Source: Nocardia cyriacigeorgica (lineage in GTDB: Bacteria > Actinomycetota > Actinomycetes > Mycobacteriales > Mycobacteriaceae). Taken from it: DNA of 64,000 nucleotides. A program made the translations under genes and the position numbers. Shown one piece after another: positions 54,401 to 62,627 of the stretch. Every line of letters begins with the position of its first letter. Within the stretch, counting starts at the first letter, position 1. The stretch lies in the NCBI RefSeq assembly GCF_010858045.1, contig NZ_JAAGVC010000008.1, forward strand, positions 62,001-126,000, read 5' to 3'. The notes under the pieces were generated by a model. That model did no database searches. It was not told the origin of the DNA and saw nothing but the letters and a program-made list of their open reading frames with translations.

Positions 54401-57400
54401 AGGCTGTCGAAGACGACACACACGCGCGCCCGATCGCCCTCGCGCAGCACTCGGATGTCGAAGAGCGGTCCCGCCGCGGCGTCGAGAGCACCGCCGGTCA
54501 TGTCCTCGCGCAGCGCGGCCGCGGCCGTGTCGAAGTCACCTCCGGCCGCTTCGACGTCGCCGGGCGTGACGACCGGGATCCGGTGGACGGACGCGTCGGG
54601 CAGGATCCGCTGCCGGCCGTCGGCGTCGATGACCGCCCGCAGCATGGGGTGGCGCAGGATGACCCGGTTCCACGCCTGTTCCAAGCGTTCGGGGTCGAGG
54701 CCGGGCCAGTCGTACTCGAAGTACAGTTGCGCGCCGATCCCACCGAGGTCGAAGTCGGCCGAGCGGCCCAACCAGTACGCGACCTGAATGTCGGTGAGCG
54801 GGAACGAGTCGAAGCGGTGCGCCGGGTCGGCGGACGGCGTGCGGGTGTTCCTCGACTGAGCTTCGCCGGTGCCGGAGCGGGCGAGTGCGGAGACGGTCGG
54901 GGCGAGGAAGAACTCGCGCAACCGCACGGTGATGCCGAGTTCGCGGGCAAGGCGGCCGACGAGCCGCGTGGCCGACAGCGAATCTCCGCCGGCGGCGAAG
55001 AAGTTGGTGGTGCGGTGCGGTATGTCGCCGCCGAGCACGTCGCCCCAGATCTGGCCGATCCGGGTCTCCAGCCCTGGTCGGAGGACCTCGTCGTGCCCGG
55101 CGTCGGATGTGGTGGAGACGGCGGCCGCCATCCGGCTCAGTGCGGCGTGGTCGATTTTGCCGTTGCCGGTCAGCGGCGGATCTGGCAACGCGATCAACTC
55201 GGGCAGCCAGCCCGTGGGAATCCGCTCCGCGAGGAATCCCGAAAGAGCCTGCGGCACAGTTGGTTCGACGAACGCCACCAAACGTGCGTGCGCGCGTTGG
55301 CCGATCGCGAGGACGAAGGATCGCCGCACCTCCGGATGGGCAGCAATCGCCTGCTCGATCTCACCGAGCTCGATCCGATGCCCACGAATCTTGACCTGAC
55401 GATCAGCACGGCCCAGGAACTCCAGCAACCCATCCGAGCGATACCGCCCCAGATCCCCCGTCCGATACCACCGGGTACCGTCGGCGTCCTCGAAGAACGC
55501 CGCAGCCGTCAGATCGGGCCGGCCACGATAACCCCGCGCCACCCCCGCACCACCGATCAGCAACTCCCCCGGCACCCAATCCGGGCGATCATCACCGTTC
55601 CCATCGACCACCCGGAAACGCTGATTGCGCAACGGAGTTCCGTACGGAATCGACGTCCACGCCGGATCGACCGAATCGACCTCGAAGAAGTTCGACCAGA
55701 TCGCCGCTTCGGTAGCTCCGCCCAGAGCGACGAATCGGCAGTGCGGTGCCCGGGCCGCGAGGCGGGCGGGAAGGTCGAGGCCGATCCAGTCGCCCGACAG
55801 CAGGGCGAGACGTAGTGATGGCAGTGCGGTGGCCTCGGTGTCGGTGACGGTGAGCAGCATGTCCAACATCGCCGGCACCGTGTTCCACACGGTCACCTCG
55901 TGCTCACGCACCAACCCCAACCAGCGATCCGGATCGCGGCGGTCCTCGTCGGCCACGATCACCGCGCGCCCACCGGCCCCGAGGACACCGAACACGTCGA
56001 ACACCGACAAATCGAAATCCACAGCCGCAACCGCAAGAACACAATCGTGCGCGCCGAGACCGTACCGATCCTCCAGATCGGCAAGCGTATTCACCACCTG
56101 CCGATGCTCGACCTCCACACCCTTCGGAACACCAGTCGAACCCGACGTGAAAATCACATAAGCCACATCACTCCCACCACCCCCATACAACGGCACAGGC
56201 TCACACGCGCCAGCATCCGCAATGTCCACCACCGGGACCGAGACCGCCTGGTCGGTGCTGATCACCCCCGCGTTCACGGCTTGCGAGCCGGCCACACCCG
56301 CGCTGCGCACACCGAAACGCGCGGTGTCCGCAACCACAGCGGCCGCCACGTCCTGCGCACCAACCGAATCGGTGAAGCGCCCGGTGTCGTCGGTCAGCAC
56401 CGCCGCCACCCCGGCCTGGGCCAGGATCGCGGCCCGCCGCTGCACCGGCTGATCCACCGCGATCGGCACATACGCAGCCCCAGCGGCGAGCACCCCGTAC
56501 AGGGCAGCCACCAGCGCGAAGCCCCTGGCCCCACACACCGCGACAGCGTCACCCGGCCGCACACCGCGATGCGCGAGCAACGCCGCGATGCGGCGGCTCT
56601 CGTCGGCGAGTTCACCGAAGGAGACGGTGGCCCGGCCGTCCACGAGCGCGATCCGGTCGGGGTCGGCGGCGGCTACTTCGAACATCGCCGTGTGCAGCAG
56701 CCGACCGGCCGGAACAGCTGCGGCCGTGTCGTTGACCCGATCGCGCACGGCGCGCTGGCCGGGCGGCAGCACCAGTTCGAGCGGGCTCTCCCACTCCAGG
56801 TCCGCCAATTCGAGTAGCAGCCGGTGGTAGGCGTCGAACATGTCGTCGACCAGGCCCTCGGGGAACAACTCGTCCACCGAATCCCAGCTCAGCACGAGCC
56901 CGTCCGGCAGCTCGATCACCTGATGGTCCAGCCACACCTGCGGTGTCTGCGTGCGCATGACATCGGGCCAGCGCACCGACCGCGCCAGGTCGTCGTCCAC
57001 ACCGAGCATCGAGGTGAACACCACCGGTACCGGCTCGGCGGCGAGTTCGCTCTCCCGTCCCAGTTCGCGCAGTACCCGCACCGCCGACACCTGCTGGTGG
57101 TCGAGATCGCTCCACAGTTGTTGTTGCAGGCGCCGGAGACGTGCCGCCCAGCTCTCCGCTGGGCCGGGGCGGTCCGCGACCAGCAGTAGTGAGCTGAAAT
57201 CGCCTACGACTCGGATGATGTCGGGGTGCACGTCCTTGCGGTCGAAACGCGTGAGCGTCACCGACAGTTCACGTTCGGCACTCCACTGCCCGAGAATCCA
57301 GGTGTAGCCCGCCAGCAACACCACGCTCGGTGTCACACCCAGGCTTCGCGCGTGCGCCGCGAGCCGCGTCCAGACCTCCCGGTCGAGCCGGACCTCCCGA

Positions 57401-60400
57401 CGGGTGAACCGGGGACGCTCGATCATGGCGGGCAGCACCCGCATCGGCAGTTGCGGGCCCGGTGGCAATTCCGGCAATCGCTCCCGCCAATACCGCAGCG
57501 CTGCGCTGACTTCTGCTTCCGATGGCGCACAGCCGAGCACATAGTCGCGGAACTCGAGCTCGGGTACCGGCAGTTCGAGGTCGGGTTCCGCATAGAGCCG
57601 CGTCCACTCCGACAGCAGCACCAGCACGCTCAACCCGTCGGCGACCAGCGTGTCGAAGGCGGCGCAGACGGTGACGCCGGTGCCGTCGCGCACCACCCGG
57701 ATGTCGAAGAGAGGCCAGGTCGCAGCGTCGAGCAGAGCGCGCGAGACCGCCTCCCTGACGGCGGTGACGTCCCCGTCGATCACCGGAATGCGGTAGGCGG
57801 GCACCGATTCGAGTACCCGCTGGGTGCCGTCCGCCTCGATCACCGCACGCAGCATCGGATGCCTGTCGACCACGTGGTTCCAGGCCGTGGCCAGGCGGGC
57901 CGGATCGACGTCTGGCCAGTCGTATTCGAGGTAGAGATGGGCGCCGATACCGCCGAGGTCGAACTCGCCGGAGCGGCCGAGCCAGTAGGCGACCTGAATA
58001 TCGGTGAGTGGGAAGGGGTGGTGCCTGCGTTCGGGGTCGGCCACGATCTCCACGGGCCGGTGCGCCGGTGCCCGAGTAAGGGTGGCGGCGAATCCGGCGA
58101 GGGTCGGGGTGGCGAACAGGTGCGCCAGGGTGGCACCCGCCACGCCCTCGGCGTGCAGCCGGCGGACCAGCCGGGTCGCGAGCAGGCTGTCACCGCCGAG
58201 CGCGAAGAAGTCGTCATCGCGCCGGATGCCGGCGACGTCGAGCACCGCCGCCCATGCGGCGGCGACGGTCTGTTCCATGCCCTCGCGTGGCGCGCCGCCC
58301 TCGACCGAGTTCCGGCTCGCCGCGGCGGCAAGGGCGGCGTGGACCGCCGCACGGTCGATCTTTCCGTTGCGGGTGACCGGGAGTTCCCCGTCGCGGGCGA
58401 ACCGCCGCGGCACCATGTAGCCGGGCACCCGAGCGCCGAGCCAGTCCCGCAGCGCGTCGTCGGTGAGTTCGTCATCGGCGACGACCAGTGCCCCGAGCGA
58501 GCGCGCGGGGTGCTCGAGCACCGTGGCGACCGCCGCGGTGACTGCCGGGTGGTCGGCCAGGATCGCTTCGATCTCCCCCAGTTCGATGCGGTGGCCACGG
58601 ATCTTCACCTGGTGGTCGGTGCGGCCGAGGAATTCCAGCAGGCCATCCGGCCGGTACCGCACCAGGTCACCGGTCCGGTACCAGCGCACCCCGGCGTGCT
58701 CGACGAACTTCTCCGCGGTGCGCTCGGGATCACCGCGATAACCCTGTGCCAGCCCCGAACCGGTGACCCACAGTTCGCCGGGCGCCCAGTCCGGACAGTC
58801 CCGGCCGCGACCATCGACAACGCGGCAGCCGACGTGCGGCAGCGGCTGCCCGTACGGCACACACGACCAGTCCGGATCGACCGCATCGACGTCGCACACG
58901 GTGGCGTGGATGGCGGCCTCGGTCATTCCGCCGAGCCCGGCGAACCGGCAACCGGGCACCAGCGCGCGCAGCCGATCGGGCAGGTCCACCGTCACCCGGT
59001 CGCCGCCGAGCATGACCACCCGCAGCGCGGTACCGAGCCCGGATCCCACGGCCGCGGTCAGCAGCATGTCCAGGAGCGCCGGAACCGCGCTGATCACGGT
59101 GACGTCCCAGCGCCGGATCAGCTCGGCCCAGGCGACGGCGTCCCGCCGACTCGCCTCGTCCACCACGACCACCGAGCCGCCGAACGCCAGGAAGGCGAAC
59201 ATGTCGTACGCGGAGAGGTCGAAATCCAATGCCGACAACGCGATCGTGCGGTCGCCCGCGCCGATCCCGAACCGGGCGTTGACCGCGTCGACGGTGGCCG
59301 CGACCGCCCGATGCGGCACCTCGACGCCCTTCGGCGCCCCCGTCGAGCCCGAGGTGAAGATGACATACATCGTGTCCTCGGCGTCCACCTCCGCGATCCG
59401 CTCCGCCGGGGCCACCATGCGGGCCTGCTCCAGGAGGACCGCCTCGATGTCCTCCGGCCATCCCGCGGCCACGGTCGCGCGATCGGTGAGAACCAGCCGC
59501 GTGCCCGCGGTGCGGTAGACCCGTTCGCGCCGGGCAGGCGGCAGGTCGATACCGGACGGCACATAGGTCGCGCCCGCTGCCAGCACACCGAGGACCGCGG
59601 CGATCTGCTCGATCCCCTTGGGCAGGGTGATACCGACGCTGTCACCGCGTCCGATCCCCTTGGACCGCAGTAGTGCCGCCACCCGCCGGGCCCGTTCGGA
59701 GAGCGCGCCGTAGGAGACCGTCGCGTCGTCGGCGAGCAGCCCGGGCCGCTGCGGCTCAGCGGCGGCCAAGGCGAAGAACCGCTGATGCAGCGGTACGCCG
59801 GGTTCCCCTGTGGCCGGCAGGGATTCGCGAGGGGTCGCCGGCCACGGAGCGGGCCGGTGCCACGCGTTCTCGTCGTCCAGGAGCAGCTCGACGAATCGGG
59901 TGTAGGCATCGAACATGGCGTCCAGCAGACCGGGCGGGAACAGCGATACCCGGGCGTCCCAGTTGAGCAGGATGCCGCCGTCGAACTCGGTCACCTGCGC
60001 GTCCAGCCACACCTGCGGGCCCTGCGAGATCGTCCAGACCGGCTCACCCACACAGGCCCGTACCTCGGGCGCGTACAACTCGCCGAGGCTCAGCGCACTG
60101 GTGTAGACCACCGGTGCGTAGACGCGGTCGCCGCTGCGGCCGAGGTCGCGCAGCACCTCGACACCGGTGTAGGCGGTGTACCCCAGCACCTCGCGCAGCC
60201 GGCGCGTGATCGCGCCGGCCCGCTCGGTGACCGTCATCGGATCGGTCAGATCCACATCGAGCAGTACCGAACTGGAGAAATCGCCGACCAGTCGGTCCAC
60301 GTCGTCGTGCAGCGGCTCCCGATCGAAGACCGGCAGGTTCAGCAGGAACCGGTCGGCGCTACTCCAGGCGCCGATGATCTCCGCAAAGACGGTCGCGAGC

Positions 60401-61455
60401 ACACCAGCGGTGGTGAGCCCGGCCCGCTGCGCCCGCTCCCGCAACAGATCCGCGCGCTCCGGGGCGAGCCAGTGGTGCCGCCGGTCGACCCGCGGCCCGC
60501 CGCCCGCCTCCGCGGTGAGCAGCGGAAGCTGCGGCGCGGCAGGCAATTCCGGCAGCTGGGTCTGCCACCACCGCCGTGCCTGCTCCCGCGCGGTAGCCCG
60601 GGCGATCGCACGGTCGGCGAGGTACCGGCCGTAGTGGTATCTCAACGGGGGCAGCGCTTGCGGGCCGTGCTCGTAGGCGGTGGCCAGGTCGGCGAGCAGG
60701 TTCCGCAAACTCAGTGCGTCACCCGCGATCATGTCCAGGTCGAGATGCACACGGCTCACGCCGCCGGGCAGCAGTGAGACCCGCACGTCGATGACTTCGC
60801 CTGCCGCCACGTCCATGGCCCGGTGCGAAAGGCTGTCCCGGATATCGGCAAGACGCGCAACGCGCTCCGGCTCCGGCAACGTCCGCAGGTCCTCGACCAC
60901 CAATCCCGCCGGGTGAGGGTCGACCACCCGTTGCATACCGGTGGGGTCGACAGCCACCCGCAGCATCGGGTGCCGGACCAGCAGGGCGCGCACAGCGTCC
61001 TCGAGCCGCTGCGCGTCGAGCCCTCCCGCATGGTCGAACTCGCAGTAGAAGTGCGCGGCGACCCCGCCGAGCTCGTGCGTTCCGTCGCGCCCGATCCAGA
61101 AGGCGTGCTGCATCACTGCCAGTGGAAAGGGCTCGGTGAGATCGACCGCGGCAGGTTCCGCGACGGGCGGGGCGGCGCCGGGTTGCCGCGCACGTACCAG
61201 CTCCGACCAGGCCCGCAGCGTGGGTTCGCGCACGAGATCGCGGAACTCCACCCGCGTGCCCGCACGGCGCAGCTGCCCGGAGATCCGCATGACGGTCACC
61301 GAGTCCAGGCCCAGCTCCAGCAGATTCGCGTCGTCGGCGAGTTCGTCGGTGGCCAGCCCGGCCAGCTCGGCGACAACGCGGCGCAGGCCGCCGGCTTCCT
61401 CACTCCCGGCCGTCGAGCGAGTGGGGGCGGGGAACACACCGAGCTTATGCTGCAT
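51496..61455 (-). CDS. NRPS-1: ArCP-Cy-A-PCP-Cy-A-PCP-Cy-A-PCP
   Basis: 3319 residues. An N-terminal carrier domain without its own A domain (LELGLDSVTVMR, Ser at ~52) for an outside-activated starter acid, then three heterocyclisation modules. Cy motifs: DMIAGDALS (~242), DTLVADGLS (~1272), DSLVVDGLS (~2352). A domains: pocket codes read DLYSMGLIH for A1 and DLFNLSLIW for A2 and A3 (cysteine-type); all have P-loop, YRTGDL and NGKID motifs. PCP serines at ~1087, ~2157 and ~3270. ATG at 61455 has AGGA 6 bp ahead; a start at 61479 would put the Zur-like site inside the gene. No epimerase, no terminal release domain; it hands over to NRPS-2. Confidence 0.94.
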   Translation of the reverse strand: MQHKLGVFPAPTRSTAGSEEAGGLRRVVAELAGLATDELADDANLLELGLDSVTVMRISGQLRRAGTRVEFRDLVREPTLRAWSELVRARQPGAAPPVAEPAAVDLTEPFPLAVMQHAFWIGRDGTHELGGVAAHFYCEFDHAGGLDAQRLEDAVRALLVRHPMLRVAVDPTGMQRVVDPHPAGLVVEDLRTLPEPERVARLADIRDSLSHRAMDVAAGEVIDVRVSLLPGGVSRVHLDLDMIAGDALSLRNLLADLATAYEHGPQALPPLRYHYGRYLADRAIARATAREQARRWWQTQLPELPAAPQLPLLTAEAGGGPRVDRRHHWLAPERADLLRERAQRAGLTTAGVLATVFAEIIGAWSSADRFLLNLPVFDREPLHDDVDRLVGDFSSSVLLDVDLTDPMTVTERAGAITRRLREVLGYTAYTGVEVLRDLGRSGDRVYAPVVYTSALSLGELYAPEVRACVGEPVWTISQGPQVWLDAQVTEFDGGILLNWDARVSLFPPGLLDAMFDAYTRFVELLLDDENAWHRPAPWPATPRESLPATGEPGVPLHQRFFALAAAEPQRPGLLADDATVSYGALSERARRVAALLRSKGIGRGDSVGITLPKGIEQIAAVLGVLAAGATYVPSGIDLPPARRERVYRTAGTRLVLTDRATVAAGWPEDIEAVLLEQARMVAPAERIAEVDAEDTMYVIFTSGSTGAPKGVEVPHRAVAATVDAVNARFGIGAGDRTIALSALDFDLSAYDMFAFLAFGGSVVVVDEASRRDAVAWAELIRRWDVTVISAVPALLDMLLTAAVGSGLGTALRVVMLGGDRVTVDLPDRLRALVPGCRFAGLGGMTEAAIHATVCDVDAVDPDWSCVPYGQPLPHVGCRVVDGRGRDCPDWAPGELWVTGSGLAQGYRGDPERTAEKFVEHAGVRWYRTGDLVRYRPDGLLEFLGRTDHQVKIRGHRIELGEIEAILADHPAVTAAVATVLEHPARSLGALVVADDELTDDALRDWLGARVPGYMVPRRFARDGELPVTRNGKIDRAAVHAALAAAASRNSVEGGAPREGMEQTVAAAWAAVLDVAGIRRDDDFFALGGDSLLATRLVRRLHAEGVAGATLAHLFATPTLAGFAATLTRAPAHRPVEIVADPERRHHPFPLTDIQVAYWLGRSGEFDLGGIGAHLYLEYDWPDVDPARLATAWNHVVDRHPMLRAVIEADGTQRVLESVPAYRIPVIDGDVTAVREAVSRALLDAATWPLFDIRVVRDGTGVTVCAAFDTLVADGLSVLVLLSEWTRLYAEPDLELPVPELEFRDYVLGCAPSEAEVSAALRYWRERLPELPPGPQLPMRVLPAMIERPRFTRREVRLDREVWTRLAAHARSLGVTPSVVLLAGYTWILGQWSAERELSVTLTRFDRKDVHPDIIRVVGDFSSLLLVADRPGPAESWAARLRRLQQQLWSDLDHQQVSAVRVLRELGRESELAAEPVPVVFTSMLGVDDDLARSVRWPDVMRTQTPQVWLDHQVIELPDGLVLSWDSVDELFPEGLVDDMFDAYHRLLLELADLEWESPLELVLPPGQRAVRDRVNDTAAAVPAGRLLHTAMFEVAAADPDRIALVDGRATVSFGELADESRRIAALLAHRGVRPGDAVAVCGARGFALVAALYGVLAAGAAYVPIAVDQPVQRRAAILAQAGVAAVLTDDTGRFTDSVGAQDVAAAVVADTARFGVRSAGVAGSQAVNAGVISTDQAVSVPVVDIADAGACEPVPLYGGGGSDVAYVIFTSGSTGVPKGVEVEHRQVVNTLADLEDRYGLGAHDCVLAVAAVDFDLSVFDVFGVLGAGGRAVIVADEDRRDPDRWLGLVREHEVTVWNTVPAMLDMLLTVTDTEATALPSLRLALLSGDWIGLDLPARLAARAPHCRFVALGGATEAAIWSNFFEVDSVDPAWTSIPYGTPLRNQRFRVVDGNGDDRPDWVPGELLIGGAGVARGYRGRPDLTAAAFFEDADGTRWYRTGDLGRYRSDGLLEFLGRADRQVKIRGHRIELGEIEQAIAAHPEVRRSFVLAIGQRAHARLVAFVEPTVPQALSGFLAERIPTGWLPELIALPDPPLTGNGKIDHAALSRMAAAVSTTSDAGHDEVLRPGLETRIGQIWGDVLGGDIPHRTTNFFAAGGDSLSATRLVGRLARELGITVRLREFFLAPTVSALARSGTGEAQSRNTRTPSADPAHRFDSFPLTDIQVAYWLGRSADFDLGGIGAQLYFEYDWPGLDPERLEQAWNRVILRHPMLRAVIDADGRQRILPDASVHRIPVVTPGDVEAAGGDFDTAAAALREDMTGGALDAAAGPLFDIRVLREGDRARVCVVFDSLVVDGLSALVVIADWTQWYHDPAFEPEPLALGFRDYVLGSAPTEAEVAAGLAYWRERLPDLPPGPQLPVRLSPAMIERQRFTRREVQLAPEVWARIVGRARDLGVTPSVVLLACYTWILGQWSAERDLSVTLTRFDRKDVHPDIMRIVGDFSSLLLVADRPAAGESWAQRARRLQEQLWSDLDHQQVSAIRVLRELARDSATPAEPVPVVFTSMLGVDDELARSVRWPDFTRTQTPQVWLDHQVIELPDGLVLSWDSVDELFPEGLVDDMFDAYHRLLLELGELDWARPLKPVLPEPQRAIRDRVNDTRPPAALPADRLLHTAMFEVAATDPARTALIDGEVTVSFGALAEHSRRIAALLAEHGVRPGDAVAVCAAKGSALVAALYGVLAAGAAYVPIAVDQPVQRRAAILAQAGVAAVLTDDTRRFTASGPRGAQGVVAPDGAEAPGVGAGSANPTDLAPLGAPDAAATTARSAELAGSVVVSGEAAGSGVISTDRAVPVPVLNIADAGACEPVPLYGGGGSDVAYVIFTSGSTGVPKGVEVEHRQVVNTLADLEDRYGLGAHDCVLAVAAADFDLSVFDVFGVLGAGGRAVIVADEDRRDPDRWLALVREHEVTVWNTVPAMLDMLLTVTDTEATALPSLRLALLSGDWIGLDLPARLAARAPHCRFVALGGATEAAIWSNFFEVDSVDPAWTSIPYGTPLRNQRFRVVDGNGDDRPDWVPGELLIGGAGVARGYRGRPDLTAAAFFEDADGTRWYRTGDLGRYRSDGLLEFLGRADRQVKIRGHRIELGEIEQAIAAHPEVRRSFVLAIGQRAHARLVAFVEPTVPQALSGFLAERIPTGWLPELIALPDPPLTGNGKIDHAALVLRADNGSSTTTPEVGEPVRAGLETRIAGIWTDILGTPPADRHTSFLGAGGDSLSATRLVGRLARELGLPVNLRDFFLAPTIAGLAGNHSHNALDIEEGAL
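51805..52884 (-). repeat. 1.08-kb near-identical repeat, copy in A3
   Basis: Direct repeat of 55141-56220 at an offset of 3336 bp. The left ~770 bp look identical by eye, and about ten differences are scattered through the rest. It covers the A-domain from before the P-loop to the last motif, so A2 and A3 share specificity. Points to recent duplication or gene conversion. Confidence 0.85.
55141..56220 (-). repeat. 1.08-kb near-identical repeat, copy in A2
   Basis: Partner of 51805-52884. Sequence beyond the right end diverges and the region encoding the loop upstream of the P-loop is 84 bp shorter than in A3. Flanking Cy domains are only partly alike, so the exchanged unit is the A-domain core rather than the whole module. 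Confidence 0.85.
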
Positions 61456-61473
61456 CACGATCCTAATTCGAAA

Positions 61474-61488
61474 CGACAATCATTTTCA
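61474..61488. promoter_or_regulatory. Zur-like operator in the NRPS/O-methyltransferase divergent region
   Basis: CGACAATCATTTTCA differs from the Zur-type TGAAAATCATTTTCA at two positions and pairs at 5 of 7 arm positions. It lies 18 bp before the NRPS-1 ATG and ~110 bp before the likely O-methyltransferase start, in an AT-rich patch. Bound repressor would block both the five-gene NRPS operon and the right-hand tailoring operon. Confidence 0.7.
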
Positions 61489-61598
61489 GTTACGTTAGAA
61501 TCTACGACGCCCGAGCAATTCGGTCAAGCGAGATGGACCGTTCGGGGACACGAAACCCGCAGGTGGACAACATCTTCGGCGCGGTACAGGAAGCAGGC

Positions 61599-62612
61599 AT
61601 GGCAGCTCACCAGCGACTCATGAACATGATGTTCGGAACGATCTGCTCCCAGGTGGTCGGCACGGCCGCCCGTCTCGGGCTGGCCGATCACCTCGGCGAC
61701 GACGAACTCGATCATCGGGAACTGGCCGCCCGCACCGGGGCCGACCCCGGTGCGCTGGCCCGGCTGCTCCGGGCATTGGCGGCTTTGGAGATCGTCGTCG
61801 AGACGGGCCCGGGCCGGTTCCGACTGGGCGAGGCGGGAATGCCGCTGCGCACCGACCGCCCCGACTCCCAGGCCGCGGCGGTGCTGCTGTTCACCGACCC
61901 GGCTCTGCTGGACTCCTGGAAGCTGACCGAGGAGGCGGTGCGCACCGGCCGTCCGACGTTCGAGGGGCTCTACGGCACCGACTTCTTCGGCTTCCTCGCC
62001 ACCCGCCCGGATCTGTCGGAACGGTTCAACGCGACCATGCGGCAGGTGAGCCTGCCCATCGCACAACTGGTTCCGGTGAGCTACGACTTCACCCGGCACG
62101 GCACGGTGATCGATGTCGGCGGCGGCGACGGCACCTTGATCTCGCAGATCCTTCGGGGCGCGCCCGCGGTGGGCGGCGTCGTCTTCGACTCGCCGAGCGG
62201 CGTCGCCGAGGCCGGCGCTACGCTGGCCGCGGCCGGTGTCGCCGACCGCTGCCGAATCGAGGCGGGCGATTTCTTCGCCGCGGTACCCGAAGGCGGCGAC
62301 CTGTACGTGCTGAAGAACATCCTGCACGACTGGGACGACGAGCGCTGCGCCACGATTCTCGGCCGCTGCCGCGAGGTCACCCCCGCCGACGGCAGGTTGC
62401 TGATCGTGGAATCGGTGCTACCCGACCTGGTCGACACCGCCGATCCGGCCCCCTATCTCACCGACATCAGCATGCTCGTCAACATGGGCGGCCAGGAACG
62501 CACCCGCACCGAGTACGAGACCCTGTGCAGCCGAGCGGGTTTCGCGGTCGTCGCGGTGCACCCCACGGTCATTCCCACCTCGTACTCGCTGATCGAGGCC
62601 ATGCCGGTCTGA
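61599..62612 (+). CDS. O-methyltransferase (Methyltransf_2 family)
   Basis: A 337-residue SAM methyltransferase with an N-terminal dimerisation/helical domain (VVGTAARLGLADHLGDDELD, GALARLLRALAALEIV) and a C-terminal catalytic domain: motif I VIDVGGGDGTLISQIL, catalytic-region KNILHDWDDERCATIL. This family methylates hydroxyls on aromatic or polyketide substrates. ATG at 61599 has AGGA 7 bp ahead; an upstream ATG at 61533 has no ribosome site. First gene of the right-hand operon; it may methylate a phenolic starter or a ring hydroxyl. Confidence 0.87.
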   Translation: MAAHQRLMNMMFGTICSQVVGTAARLGLADHLGDDELDHRELAARTGADPGALARLLRALAALEIVVETGPGRFRLGEAGMPLRTDRPDSQAAAVLLFTDPALLDSWKLTEEAVRTGRPTFEGLYGTDFFGFLATRPDLSERFNATMRQVSLPIAQLVPVSYDFTRHGTVIDVGGGDGTLISQILRGAPAVGGVVFDSPSGVAEAGATLAAAGVADRCRIEAGDFFAAVPEGGDLYVLKNILHDWDDERCATILGRCREVTPADGRLLIVESVLPDLVDTADPAPYLTDISMLVNMGGQERTRTEYETLCSRAGFAVVAVHPTVIPTSYSLIEAMPV

Positions 62613-62627
62613 ACGGATACCTCACCG

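Noticed and set aside
51805..56220. Insertion sequence or transposon as cause of the long repeat
   Set aside because: Both copies lie in frame inside adenylation domains, with no transposase and no terminal inverted repeats.
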